Shown: positions 24,071-32,836, counted from the first letter of the stretch. The stretch: DNA of 64,000 bases from Streptomyces sp. NBC_00193 (GCF_026342735.1 NZ_JAPEMM010000002.1:1426001-1490000); one strand, 5' to 3'. Notes: a model not told the origin generated them from the letters alone. Program-made: numbers and translations.

Positions 24071-24172
24071 GCCGTCAGGACACCGGACCAAAACCGGCCC
24101 TGTCAGGCAAAACCCAGGATCTGAAACAGAACACGACTCATGGGGCGAGCCCACAACTCAAAACCAGATCAC
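22988..24172 (-). mobile_element. IS630-family insertion sequence (1185 bp)
   Basis: The ends are GTGATCTGGTTTGGAG on the left and GTGATCTGGTTTTGAG read inward from the right. TA flanks both sides (22986-22987 and 24173-24174), the 2-bp duplication standard for the family. The target TA is the centre of the CCTAGC duplication made by IS481 copy 2, which dates this insertion as the later event. Confidence 0.92.
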
Positions 24173-24190
24173 TAGCGGCCGCCGCCCGAG

Positions 24191-24208
24191 CCGAGAGAGA
24201 CGGTCTAG
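24191..24208. repeat. Single right arm of the CTAG palindrome family
   Basis: CCGAGAGAGACGGTCTAG matches 16 of 18 positions of the right-arm end at 9811-9826. Its CTAG provides the TAG stop of the exporter permease (complement 24205-24207). No matching left arm is adjacent; the intact palindrome 21836-21901 is the nearest family member once the insertions are removed. Confidence 0.55.
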
Positions 24209-26781
24209 TCGGTGGCGACCGCGCGCAGGATGTCCAGGCGCGCCGCGCGCCGGGCCGGGCGCCAGCCCGCGAGGACGCCCGCCGCCACGCCGACCAGGGC
24301 CACCAGGGTGAGCTGCAGCGGCGGGACGGCGAACGCGAACGCGCTGTCGCTCGCCCCGTCCGAGGCCTTCACCAGGACCCATCCGAGGACGCCGCCCAGC
24401 GCCAGACCGCCGGCCGTGCCGAACGCGGCGACCAGGACCGACTCCCAGCGGACCATGGCCCGCAGCTGGCCCCGGGTCTGGCCGACGGCCCGGAGCAGCC
24501 CCAGTTCGCGGGTGCGCTCGTGGACGGCGAGGGTCAGCGTGTTGGCGATGCCCAGCAGGGCGATCAGCACGGCGAGGGCGAGCAGCGCGTAGACGAGCGT
24601 GAGCATCATGTCGATGCCGCCCGCCGAGGACTGCGCGTACGCGTCGCGCGTCTGCACCTCGGGGCCGCCGTACAGCGCGGCCGTCCTCTCGACCGCCGCC
24701 GCGCCGGCCTCGGCCGACACCCCGTCCTTGAAGGTGACGCTGACCAGCGAGTCCGTGTCCTGCGCCCGGTGCGGCGCCCAGGCCGCCCGCGTGATGACGT
24801 AGTCGCCGGCCAGCTCGGACCGCTCGTACACCGCCCGGATCGTGAAGGGCTGCTTCTGCCCGTCGGCGAAGGCGAGTTCGGCCGTGCTGCCGGGCAGCCA
24901 TCCGTGCCGCGCGGCCTCCTTCGCGGACACCGCGATGCCGTCCGTTCCCAGCGCGTCGAGCCCTCCCGACACCGCGCCCAGGTCGAGGCCGGCCGCCAGC
25001 GCGACGGGGTCGGTGACGGTCAGCGCCCGCCCCGAGCCGTCGACCTCCGCGACCCCCTTGCCCAGGCCCACCGCGCCGGCCACCTCGGGCAGCGCCGCGA
25101 CGGCCGGTGCCAGCTTCGGGCTGAGTCCGCTGCCGCCCGCGCCGAAGGACGGGGCGCTGATCGCCACGTCACCGGCGAAGGAACGCGACACCGTCCGGTC
25201 CATGGTCGCCTTCAGGGACGCCCCGAAGACGGTGAACAGGGAGACGACGGCGACGCCGATCATCAGCGCGGTCGCCGTGGACGCCGTCCGCCGGGGACTG
25301 CGCCGTGCGTTGCGCGCCGCGAGGGCGCCGGTCACCCCGCGCAGCCGCTCCAGCGGCCGGGCCAGCATCCGGACGGCGGAGGAGGACGCCACCGGACCCA
25401 GTACGACGAACGAGGCGGTCGCCAGCACCGCACCGGCCCCGGACAGCCACAGCGACGGTACGGCGAACACCCCGGTCAGGAGCAGGCCGATGGCGGCCAC
25501 GCCCAGCGCCAGGCCGGTGACCGTACGGGACCGGGAGGCCTCCGAGTGGTCCACGGCGCTGTCGAGCAGCGCGGCCAGCGGCGCCGTACGTCCGGCCCGT
25601 ACGGCGGGCAGCACGGCCGAGCCGAGGCAGACCAGCACCCCTGCGACGAGGGGAAGTGCCATCGACGGGACGCCGATCACCAGGTCCCCTTCGGGGAAGG
25701 GGAATCCGATGGCCGGAAAGAGGGCCTGGAGCCCTGCGGCGAAGCCCACTCCGACGAGCAGCCCGGCGGCCGACGCGGCGAACGCGACGACGGCGGCCTC
25801 GGCCAGCGTGCCGCCGACGACCTGGCGGCGGGAGGCGCCGAGCGCCCGGAGCAGGGCGTTCTCGCGGGTGCGCTGGGCGACGACGATCGCGAAGGTGTTG
25901 TGGATGCTGAAGGTGGCGACGAGCAGGGCGATCCCCGAGAAGACGAGCAGCATGGCGGTGAAGAGGTCCAGGAACCGGCCGGAGATCATGTCGGTGTTCT
26001 CCTGGGCGGACTCCTGTCCGGTGATCGCCTCGACGCCCTGCGGCAGCACCGCGGCGAGCGCCTCCACCAGCTCGCTCTGGCTGGTTCCCGGACCGGCCCG
26101 CACCTGGATGGACGCCGCCTGACCGGGCGCCGGCATCAGGTACTTCTCCGCGTCCGCCTGGGTCATCCCCGTGTACGTGACCTGCGCCATGCCGTCCGCG
26201 CCGCCGAAGGTGGCCAGGCCGACGACCGTCACGGGAACCGGGTCGGGGGTCCGCAGCACCGTCGTGTCGCCGAGCCTCAGTCCGCCCTTGGCCGCGGTGG
26301 CCCGGTTGACGACGACCTCACCGGTCCGCTCCGGCGCCCGGCCCTCCGCGAGCCGGTACGGGTTGAGTTCCGGGTCCGCGATCCAGTTCCCGGCGAGCGT
26401 GGGCGGACCCTGGCCGCCGATCGGTTCGCCGTCGGAGCCGACGAGCTGCCCCGCGCCCTGGACGGCGGGGGCGGCGGCGGCCACCCCCGGGGTGCGCCGG
26501 ATCTCCTCCACGAGTGCGGTCGGTACGGGCTGCCGGGTGCCCTGGGCCTCGCCCGCGACGGTCACCACACGGGAACTGCGGACCACCGCGTCGGTACCGC
26601 TCGTCGCGCCGGCGAACATGCTGTCGAAGCTCGCGCGGAGGGTGTCGCCCATGACGAGCGTCGCGGCGAGGAAGGCGACGCCGAGCAGCACGGCCGTGAA
26701 GGTCCCGGCGAACCGCCGCTTGTGCGCGCGCAGCGAGGCCGCGGCGATCCGCAGCACGGCGCGGGCACCGTGCGTACTCAT
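24205..26781 (-). CDS. ABC transporter permease, FtsX/MacB type
   Basis: An 858-residue permease with a duplicated plan: an N-terminal membrane helix (FTAVLLGVAFLAATLVMGDTL) and MacB-type periplasmic domain, an FtsX block (LFTAMLLVFSGIALLVATFSI, then NALLRALGASRRQVVGG), and a second domain and block ending with IDMMLTLVYALLALAVLIALLGI and LGLLRAVGQTRGQLRAM. ATG at 26781 follows GGGGGAGG and overlaps the ATPase stop by 4 bp. Exporters of this kind handle antimicrobial peptides or lipids. Its stop lies in a CTAG repeat arm. Confidence 0.9.
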   Translation of the reverse strand: MSTHGARAVLRIAAASLRAHKRRFAGTFTAVLLGVAFLAATLVMGDTLRASFDSMFAGATSGTDAVVRSSRVVTVAGEAQGTRQPVPTALVEEIRRTPGVAAAAPAVQGAGQLVGSDGEPIGGQGPPTLAGNWIADPELNPYRLAEGRAPERTGEVVVNRATAAKGGLRLGDTTVLRTPDPVPVTVVGLATFGGADGMAQVTYTGMTQADAEKYLMPAPGQAASIQVRAGPGTSQSELVEALAAVLPQGVEAITGQESAQENTDMISGRFLDLFTAMLLVFSGIALLVATFSIHNTFAIVVAQRTRENALLRALGASRRQVVGGTLAEAAVVAFAASAAGLLVGVGFAAGLQALFPAIGFPFPEGDLVIGVPSMALPLVAGVLVCLGSAVLPAVRAGRTAPLAALLDSAVDHSEASRSRTVTGLALGVAAIGLLLTGVFAVPSLWLSGAGAVLATASFVVLGPVASSSAVRMLARPLERLRGVTGALAARNARRSPRRTASTATALMIGVAVVSLFTVFGASLKATMDRTVSRSFAGDVAISAPSFGAGGSGLSPKLAPAVAALPEVAGAVGLGKGVAEVDGSGRALTVTDPVALAAGLDLGAVSGGLDALGTDGIAVSAKEAARHGWLPGSTAELAFADGQKQPFTIRAVYERSELAGDYVITRAAWAPHRAQDTDSLVSVTFKDGVSAEAGAAAVERTAALYGGPEVQTRDAYAQSSAGGIDMMLTLVYALLALAVLIALLGIANTLTLAVHERTRELGLLRAVGQTRGQLRAMVRWESVLVAAFGTAGGLALGGVLGWVLVKASDGASDSAFAFAVPPLQLTLVALVGVAAGVLAGWRPARRAARLDILRAVATD

Positions 26782-27569
26782 GACGCCTCCCCCGGGGCGG
26801 CCACCGTCGTCGGGCGGGTGTCGAAGGACTTGAGCCGGTCCAGGACGCGGTCCGCGGTGGGACCCGCCATCCGGTCGACCAAGCGCCCGTCGGCGAGGAA
26901 GACGACCTCGTCGGCGTGGGCGGCGGCCACCGGGTCGTGGGTGACCATGACGACCGTACGGTTCATGTCGCGAACCGCCCGGCCCAGCAGCCCGAGCACC
27001 TCCTCCCCCGAGCGGGAGTCGAGGTTGCCGGTGGGCTCGTCGGCGAAGACGACGTCGGGGCTGCCGGCGAGGGCACGGGCCACTGCGACGCGCTGCTGCT
27101 GGCCGCCGGAGAGCTCGGCGGGCCGGTGGTGCAGCCGGTCGCGCAGTCCGACGACGTCGATGAGGCCGTCGAGCCAGGCAGCGTCCGCGCGGGTGCCCGC
27201 GAGGTCCTGCGGGAGGGTGATGTTCTCGGCGACGGTGAGGGTCGGAATCAGGTTGAAGGCCTGGAAGACGAAGCCGACGCGTTCGCGGCGCAGCAGGGTG
27301 AGCCTGCGGTCGTCGAGTGCGCCGAGATGCGTACCGCCGATGGAGGCGGATCCGGAGGTGAGGGTGTCGAGGCCGGCGGCGCAGTGCATCAGGGTGGACT
27401 TGCCGGAACCGGACGGTCCCATGATCGCGGTGAAGCGGCCGGCCGGGAAGTCGACGCTCACCCCGTCCAGGGCCCGTACCTCGGTGTCGCCCCGGCCGTA
27501 GACCTTCACGGCATCGACGACCCGTGCGGCGACGCCGTCGTCGTCGCCGGGCAGGGTGGTGGTCCTCAT
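26778..27569 (-). CDS. ABC transporter ATP-binding protein (MacB/LolD type)
   Basis: A 263-residue ATPase with Walker A GPSGSGKST (residues 51-59), Q-loop FVFQAFNLIPTLT, signature LSGGQQQRVAVARAL, Walker B VVFADEPTGNLDS and the H-loop VMVTHDP. The FNLIPTLTV form is characteristic of the LolD/MacB subfamily. It sits between the SHOCT gene and the permease with 4-bp overlaps on both sides, so all three are one operon. Confidence 0.93.
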   Translation of the reverse strand: MRTTTLPGDDDGVAARVVDAVKVYGRGDTEVRALDGVSVDFPAGRFTAIMGPSGSGKSTLMHCAAGLDTLTSGSASIGGTHLGALDDRRLTLLRRERVGFVFQAFNLIPTLTVAENITLPQDLAGTRADAAWLDGLIDVVGLRDRLHHRPAELSGGQQQRVAVARALAGSPDVVFADEPTGNLDSRSGEEVLGLLGRAVRDMNRTVVMVTHDPVAAAHADEVVFLADGRLVDRMAGPTADRVLDRLKSFDTRPTTVAAPGEAS

Positions 27570-27856
27570 GCCGCACCGCCCTGGGAGATGCGGCCGAACT
27601 GCTCGTCCAGGACGGACAGCCGCCGCCAGTACTCGTCCTCGTCGATCTCGCCGGAGGCGAAGCGCCGCCCGAGGACGGCGATCGGGGAGTGCTCGCCGTA
27701 CGCGGCGCCGCGGACCTGCCACGGTGCCCGGCGGCCGCGCCACACGGTGCGGCGCAGCACGGTGACGGCGCCGACCACGACGGCCGCCCAGATCAGCGGG
27801 AAGAACAGGATCCACGGGCCGGGCCCGTCGTACGCGAGGGTGGTGAGGGTGTTCAT
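27566..27856 (-). CDS. SHOCT-domain small membrane protein
   Basis: A 96-residue protein with one membrane helix (ILFFPLIWAAVVVGAVTVL, residues 16-34) and a C-terminal SHOCT motif, FASGEIDEDEYWRRLSVLDE. SHOCT domains are short oligomerisation modules. First gene of the exporter operon; ATG at 27856 follows GAGGAGC. The 98 bp upstream include the motif GTACCACCTGGGGAGTAC, also present before the kinase operon. Confidence 0.85.
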   Translation of the reverse strand: MNTLTTLAYDGPGPWILFFPLIWAAVVVGAVTVLRRTVWRGRRAPWQVRGAAYGEHSPIAVLGRRFASGEIDEDEYWRRLSVLDEQFGRISQGGAA

Positions 27857-27953
27857 CTCGGTTCAGCTCCTCGGAAGTGTGGACGTGTGCGTCACACTCC
27901 GAGACTGGCTCCGGGAGGGGGTCCGGGTCGTCGTACGGCCGGCTGCACCGCGC

Positions 27954-27971
27954 GTACCACCTGGGGAGTAC
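27954..27971. promoter_or_regulatory. Operator-like motif upstream of the exporter operon
   Basis: GTACCACCTGGGGAGTAC (27954-27971) matches, read on either strand, the motif at 29989-30006 before the kinase/regulator operon with one difference (C for T in the fifth position). It is a near inverted repeat GTACY-N8-AGTAC. The two sites point in opposite directions relative to the operons they precede. A binding site for the NarL-type regulator encoded between them is the natural reading. Confidence 0.6.
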
Positions 27972-28012
27972 GAGGCCGGGCGGGAGGAGGGGGAGAGAGC
28001 AGAGGGCGGGGG

Positions 28013-28687
28013 TCAGCCGAGCCAGCCGGGCCGGACCAGCCCGGACTCGTAGGCCAGGACGACCAGTTGGGCACGGTCGCGGGCGCCGAGCTTCACCATC
28101 GTCCGGCTGACGTGGGTCTTCGCGGTGAGCGGGCTGACGACCAGGCGGCGGGCGATCTCCTCGTTGGACAGGCCGAGGCCCACCAGCGCCATCACCTCGC
28201 GCTCGCGCTCGGTGAGCCGGTCCAGGCCCAGACCCGCGTCGTCGGCGGCAGGCTGCTTGGAGCGGGCCGCGAACTCCTCGATCAGGCGGCGCGTGACGCC
28301 CGGGGAGAGCAGCGCGTCGCCGTCCACCACCGCCCGGACCGCCCGGAGCAGTTCCTCCGGTTCGGTGTCCTTGACCAGGAAGCCCGAGGCTCCGGCCCGG
28401 AGCGCCTCGAAGACGTACTCGTCGAGCTCGAAGGTGGTGAGCATGACCACCCTGACGTCGGCCAGCGCCGCGTCCTCGGTGATCCGGCGGGTGGCGGCGA
28501 GCCCGTCGCACACCGGCATCCGGATGTCCATGAGGACGACGTCCGGGCGCAGCTCGCGCACCAGGCGGACGGCCTCGTCGCCGTCGGCGGCCTCGCCCAC
28601 CGCCTCGATGTCCGGCTGCGCGTCGAGCAGGGCCCGGAACCCCGCCCGGACGAGGAGCTGGTCGTCGGCGAGCAGCACACGGATCAC
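28013..28687 (-). CDS. NarL-family response regulator
   Basis: A 224-residue regulator. The receiver domain has acidic residues D8 and D9, phospho-acceptor D54 (VVLMDIRMP), and LVKDTEP with the conserved Lys. The C-terminal LuxR/GerE helix-turn-helix reads LTEREREVMALVGLGLSNEEIARRL. GTG at 28687 has AGGAGG 4 nt upstream and overlaps the kinase stop by 4 bp, so the pair is co-translated. Likely acts on the shared GTAC motif upstream of both operons. Confidence 0.93.
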   Translation of the reverse strand: MIRVLLADDQLLVRAGFRALLDAQPDIEAVGEAADGDEAVRLVRELRPDVVLMDIRMPVCDGLAATRRITEDAALADVRVVMLTTFELDEYVFEALRAGASGFLVKDTEPEELLRAVRAVVDGDALLSPGVTRRLIEEFAARSKQPAADDAGLGLDRLTEREREVMALVGLGLSNEEIARRLVVSPLTAKTHVSRTMVKLGARDRAQLVVLAYESGLVRPGWLG

Positions 28688-29928
28688 GGATCCTCCTGGG
28701 ACGGAACGGCCTTCGGTGCGGGCTCCGGATCGGGCTCCGGATCGGCCTTCAGCGGGAGCCGGGCGATCACGCGGAAGCCTCCGTCGGGGCGCGGGCCGGC
28801 CTCGATGGTGCCGCCGAGGGCCGCGGCCCGCTCGCGCATGCCCACGAGGCCGTTGCCGCTGCCGCCCGCCGGACCGCCCGTGGCCGGCCCGTCGTCGTCC
28901 ACCCGCAGTTCCAGGACGCGGGGCTGCCAGGAGAGGCAGACGCGGGCGGTGCGCGAACCGGAATGCCGCACCACGTTGGTCAGCGCCTCCTGCAGGATGC
29001 GGAAAGCGGCGAGGTCCGTCCCGGGAGCCAGCGCCCGCGCGTCCCCGCCCGTCGTGATGTCGACGCTCAGCCCGGCCGCGGCGGCCTGCTCGGCGAGCTC
29101 GGGGAGCCGGTCGAGACCGGGGGCGGGCGCGCGCTGTGCGTCGCCGGGAGTGCGCAGGGTGTCGAGGACCTGGCGGACCTCGCCCAGTGCCTCCTTGCTG
29201 GCCGCCTTGATGGTGGTCAGCGCCGAACGGGCCTGCTCGGGATCGGAGTCGAGCAGGGCCAGCCCCACGCCCGCCTGGACGTTGATCACCGAGATGCTGT
29301 GGGCGAGGACGTCGTGCAGTTCGCGGGCGATGCGCAGCCGCTCCTCGTTCACCCGGCGCTTCTCCGCCGCCGACCGCTCGGCACGGGCGAGGGCCCACTG
29401 CTCCCGGCGTATGCGGACGAGCTCGGAGACGGCGAGGATGGCGAGCACCCACGCGGTGATGCCCAGTTCCTGCGCCCAGGGCGCCGGACCGTCCCCGGCG
29501 GGTGGGAGCAGGCGGTAGAGCCAGTGGCCGATGGCCAGGTGGCCGGCCCAGAGCAGCCCGACGGCCCCCCAGGCGGCTCTGCGGTGTCCGGCGACGACGG
29601 CGGCGAAGCAGGCCAGGGCCAGGCTGATGAACACCGGTCCGTACGGGAACCCGGCGCCGACGTACACCAGGGTGACGGCGCTGACCCCGTACGCCACGGC
29701 CACCGGGTACCGGTGCCGCCACACGAGCAGCAGCGGCCCGAGCAGCAGCAGGAGCCGCGCGAACCCGTCCAGCGCCACCCGCCCGCTCTGCTGGTGCGCG
29801 GCCCATCCCGAGCCGACCTGCGCGAAGACGGCCACGAGCAGCGAGGAGCGCCAGGCCGGGCCCCGCCCGGCCCGCTCCACCCATCGCTGCCACGGAGGAA
29901 CCCCCGGGCGCTCGCGCTGCTCTTCCAT
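28684..29928 (-). CDS. Sensor histidine kinase, DesK/NarX-like (HisKA_3)
   Basis: A 414-residue kinase. About five membrane segments fill residues 25-170 (for example ARLLLLLGPLLLVW and FISLALACFAAVVAG), then a dimerisation domain with phospho-acceptor His in RIARELHDVLAHSISV (about H205) and an HATPase_c domain with FRILQEALTNVVRHS and GNGLVGMRERA. ATG at 29928 is chosen because TAGCGT lies 7 nt before it, suggesting a leaderless message; a GTG three codons upstream is the alternative. No extracytoplasmic sensor domain, so the signal is probably membrane-borne. Confidence 0.9.
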   Translation of the reverse strand: MEEQRERPGVPPWQRWVERAGRGPAWRSSLLVAVFAQVGSGWAAHQQSGRVALDGFARLLLLLGPLLLVWRHRYPVAVAYGVSAVTLVYVGAGFPYGPVFISLALACFAAVVAGHRRAAWGAVGLLWAGHLAIGHWLYRLLPPAGDGPAPWAQELGITAWVLAILAVSELVRIRREQWALARAERSAAEKRRVNEERLRIARELHDVLAHSISVINVQAGVGLALLDSDPEQARSALTTIKAASKEALGEVRQVLDTLRTPGDAQRAPAPGLDRLPELAEQAAAAGLSVDITTGGDARALAPGTDLAAFRILQEALTNVVRHSGSRTARVCLSWQPRVLELRVDDDGPATGGPAGGSGNGLVGMRERAAALGGTIEAGPRPDGGFRVIARLPLKADPEPDPEPAPKAVPSQEDP

Positions 29929-29935
29929 ACCACCC

Positions 29936-30006
29936 ACGCTAGGCCGTGCCCGGCCTGGCAGGCGTCACTCCGGCGTAGCGTTTCCGGCGTACTCCCCAGG
30001 TAGTAC
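29936..30006 (-). promoter_or_regulatory. Promoter and operator region of the kinase/regulator operon
   Basis: On the minus strand TAGCGT (29941-29936) lies 7 nt before the ATG at 29928, a -10 placement for a leaderless transcript. The motif GTACTCCCCAGGTAGTAC (29989-30006), an inverted repeat GTACT-N8-AGTAC, is centred about 70 bp upstream of that start, where an activator or autoregulator could bind. No clear -35 was found. Confidence 0.5.
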
Positions 30007-30050
30007 ACGGTGTACGCCGCAGCAACCGGTGGCTTCTGCGGCCGCTGTGC

Positions 30051-32021
30051 CTAGTCCCCCGGCGGGCGCATCCGGAAGTTGTACGCGGCCGGCAGCGGGC
30101 GGTCCGTGAGGGTGGACCAGACCTCCGAGAGGATCTCCTCGCCCTCGCGGAGGTCGGGCAGTTCGAAGCCCTCCTCGAAGACCCGGCGGGCCGCGCCCAC
30201 ATGGCCTTCCGCCGCGAGCAGCCGGGCCGCCGACAGCCGGAAGCGGCCCTCCTCCCGCAGGGCGGGGCGCAGCCGGTCCCACACCGCGCGGGCCTCCGCC
30301 AGCAGCCCCGCCGCCAGCAGGGAGGCCAGCGCTTCCCTGCCCAGCGCCGATTCGGCGGCCAGCCAGCTCGCGCCGCCCCGGCTCTCCTGGGCCAGGTCCT
30401 CGAAGGCCTCGGCGTACCAGCGGGCCGCCCGGGCCGGGTCGCCGGCCAGGTCGTCGGCGACCGCCAGGCAGCGCAGCAGCGGCCACCGCGAGGGGGCCAG
30501 CGCCAGCCCGCGCTCCCAACTGCGTACCGCCTGGGCGATGTCCCCGGCGTGCCACTGGGCGACCCCGAGGTGGTACTCGGTCAGCGGGTCCGCCTGGGCC
30601 GTCTCCAGCATGTCCCGCCAGTGCGGGGCGACCAGGCTCGGGCCGGGCGGGGTCACCCGGCGCGGGGCGGGGAAGACCCCGCTGCGCCACAGCTCCAGCC
30701 AGGGGGCCTGGTCCTCGCCGAGGGTGTCCTCGGCGAAGGGGGTGCCGGGCAGTTTGTGGCCCCCGCACAGCACCTCGAGAGCGCCCCAGCCGGAGCCTGC
30801 CGCCAGCCGCTCCCCCGGTTCGGTGTCGGCGCACCCGCGCCACGCCTCGTACGCCGCGTCCACGGCCGGACCGGGCAGTGCGGACTCCAGCGCCGTGCCC
30901 GCCGCGGCGCGGGCCGCCGCCCAGTCGTCCCCGTGCACGGCGGCGGGGTCCGCGGACAGGGCCCCGTAGGCCTCCAGCCAGCTGAACTCCGCGCCCGCCT
31001 CCAGACGTACGTGCTCCAGCTGGGTCCGGGCGAGCCCGGCCTGGATCTCCGCGTACCCGCCCGTGCCGGGCTCGGTCAGCCACTCCTGCCAGCGCCGGCC
31101 GCCCTCGCCCGCGCCCCAGACGAAGAGCTTGCGGCCGCGCAGCCGGGCCGTCGAGGTCTGGACTAGTCCCCGCCCGTCGGAGTCGAGGGAGGCGATCCAG
31201 GGCCGGGTCCCGGCCTCGACCTCGTAGAAGAAGTCGGCGGGGTACGTGCTGCGCAGCGGGTACGTACGGTCCGCGCCCTCCCATCCGGGGACGGGGATGC
31301 GGCGCAGGGAGCGTTCGTACCCGAAGTGCCAGGCCTCGTCGGCCGGGGCCAGGACACGGGTGCCGGCGTCCTCGGGGACGGCGATGTTGGACCACCAGTA
31401 GACGGGGGCGGGCCGCTCGTGCGGGTTGCGCACGCGGACGCCGACGTAGAGGAACTCCGAGTCCTCTGGCAGCCACAGGTCCACTTGGAAGGGCAGGTCG
31501 CGCAGCCGCTCCCATTCCCAGAGCCGCACCATCACTCCCCCGTCGGGCGCCGGGACGAGTGCGGCGTGCAGCGGGGCGCAGGAGAGGGTGGTGTGGCCGG
31601 TGGCGCCGAGGTTCCACTCGATGCCGCCGGAGAACCAGGCGCCGTTCAGGGCGAAGTTCGCTGGCTGGAACACCGGGTTGCGGTAGAGAAGTTCGCGTCC
31701 GGTGGGGAGGTGGACGAGCGAATGGATCCGGCCGCCGAGGCCGGGCAGGACGGTGACGCGCAGGTGCGCGTTCTCGATGACGATCGTCTCGAAGTCCTGT
31801 GCGGTGCGCTGCCGTTGGTAGCCGTCCCGGATCCGTACGGGGAGCAGCGAGCGCAGTGGCTCGTACCCGACCTGACGTGCCATGTCGCGCGGCAGGCCCT
31901 CACGCGAGCGCTCGTCCAGCGTGTGCACGCCGCCGGACTCGCGGAGGGCGGGCAGTGGGTTCTCGGGGCCCAACGGGGCTGCGGGGAGGGTCAGTACGGA
32001 GCGGCGGACGGTGGTGGCCAT
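30051..32021 (-). CDS. DUF5107-domain protein with C-terminal TPR-like repeats
   Basis: A 656-residue protein. An N-terminal beta-rich galactose-mutarotase-like domain (DUF5107) runs to about residue 330, with ENAHLRVTVLPGLGGRIHSLVH, NAPWF-like NGAWFSGGIEWN and VYWWSNIAVPEDAGTRV. The C-terminal half has helical repeats such as YHLGVAQWHAGDIAQAVRSWERGLAL and EARAVWDRLRPAL, consistent with TPR. The pattern suggests a carbohydrate-binding/glycan-processing role, not assigned further. ATG at 32021 has no clear ribosome-binding site, so the start is uncertain. Confidence 0.75.
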   Translation of the reverse strand: MATTVRRSVLTLPAAPLGPENPLPALRESGGVHTLDERSREGLPRDMARQVGYEPLRSLLPVRIRDGYQRQRTAQDFETIVIENAHLRVTVLPGLGGRIHSLVHLPTGRELLYRNPVFQPANFALNGAWFSGGIEWNLGATGHTTLSCAPLHAALVPAPDGGVMVRLWEWERLRDLPFQVDLWLPEDSEFLYVGVRVRNPHERPAPVYWWSNIAVPEDAGTRVLAPADEAWHFGYERSLRRIPVPGWEGADRTYPLRSTYPADFFYEVEAGTRPWIASLDSDGRGLVQTSTARLRGRKLFVWGAGEGGRRWQEWLTEPGTGGYAEIQAGLARTQLEHVRLEAGAEFSWLEAYGALSADPAAVHGDDWAAARAAAGTALESALPGPAVDAAYEAWRGCADTEPGERLAAGSGWGALEVLCGGHKLPGTPFAEDTLGEDQAPWLELWRSGVFPAPRRVTPPGPSLVAPHWRDMLETAQADPLTEYHLGVAQWHAGDIAQAVRSWERGLALAPSRWPLLRCLAVADDLAGDPARAARWYAEAFEDLAQESRGGASWLAAESALGREALASLLAAGLLAEARAVWDRLRPALREEGRFRLSAARLLAAEGHVGAARRVFEEGFELPDLREGEEILSEVWSTLTDRPLPAAYNFRMRPPGD

Positions 32022-32134
32022 GAGGGAAATGGAACACGCCACGGCGGCCCCTGCACAGGGATTCGGCGGATCACCACCGGTCAGGATTACGCAAAGCCTT
32101 TCGTCGCGTGGGCCAGCGATCGACAATGAGGTCC

Positions 32135-32686
32135 ATGAGCGCACGGAGCAGACGGGGACAGTTGTTCGGCGGGGACGCGACGGAGAGCCGGATCACCGCG
32201 CATGTGAACGCCGGCGAACGGGACATGCTCACAGGGATGTTGGCGGCGCAGCGCGCGACGCTGGAGCTCAAGTGCTCTGGCCTGGGCGCGGAGTTGGCCG
32301 AGCGGTCGGTGGAGCCGTCCACGCTGTCGCTGCTCGGGCTGGTACGTCACCTCGCGGACGTGGAGCGCCGTTGGTTCCGGCGGGTGCTGGCCGCGCAGGA
32401 CGCCCCGGCCCTGTTCTCCTCGCCGGACGATCCCGACGGTGACTTCGACGGGGCGGTGTCCGATCCCGCGGTGGTCGAGCGTGCGTGGGAGGCGTGGCGG
32501 GCGGAGGTGGCCTTCGCCGAGCGGTTCACGGAGTCGGCGCCCGACCTGGAGGTGTCCGGGAAGGACGGGTGGCTGGGCGAGGTCCCGCTGCGCTGGGTCC
32601 TGGTCCACATGATCGAGGAGTACGCGCGGCACAACGGCCACGCGGACCTGCTGCGCGAGCGGATCGACGGCGCGATCGGGGTCTGA
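32135..32686 (+). CDS. DinB-family metal-binding protein (DUF664)
   Basis: About 183 residues. A DinB four-helix bundle with LVRHLADVERRWF and HMIEEYARHNGHADLLRERIDG, which carry the expected three His metal ligands. The N-terminal 25-35 residues are probably not part of the fold; possible ATGs are 32108, 32126 and 32135, none with a good ribosome-binding site. It is divergent from the DUF5107 gene. Function in this family is usually thiol or small-molecule transfer. Confidence 0.75.
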   Translation: MSARSRRGQLFGGDATESRITAHVNAGERDMLTGMLAAQRATLELKCSGLGAELAERSVEPSTLSLLGLVRHLADVERRWFRRVLAAQDAPALFSSPDDPDGDFDGAVSDPAVVERAWEAWRAEVAFAERFTESAPDLEVSGKDGWLGEVPLRWVLVHMIEEYARHNGHADLLRERIDGAIGV

Positions 32687-32696
32687 CGGCGCCGGG

Positions 32697-32836
32697 CCGA
32701 CCAGACGGCAGGCCGGGCCTACGACAGGCCAGGCCGCCGACAGGCCAGGCCGCCGGCAGGCCGGGCCTCGGACAGGCCTGGCCTACGGCAAGCCGGGCGT
32801 GCGGGCCCGGCCGCCGGCAGGCCGGACCCGGCCGGC
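32697..32836. repeat. Degenerate tandem repeat (GACAGGCCAGGCCGCC-like units)
   Basis: The gap between convergent genes holds about eight imperfect units of 15-17 bp of the type CGACAGGCCAGGCCGC, with GGCAGGCCGGGCC variants. It codes for nothing. Repeated GGCC halves allow short hairpins, so termination is possible. Confidence 0.6.

Noticed and set aside
23911..27501. 1196-codon plus-strand frame over the IS630, permease and ATPase genes
   Set aside because: It crosses several real genes on the other strand and shows no domain.
32697..32836. CRISPR-like array
   Set aside because: Units are imperfect, short and without distinct spacers; it is a degenerate tandem repeat.
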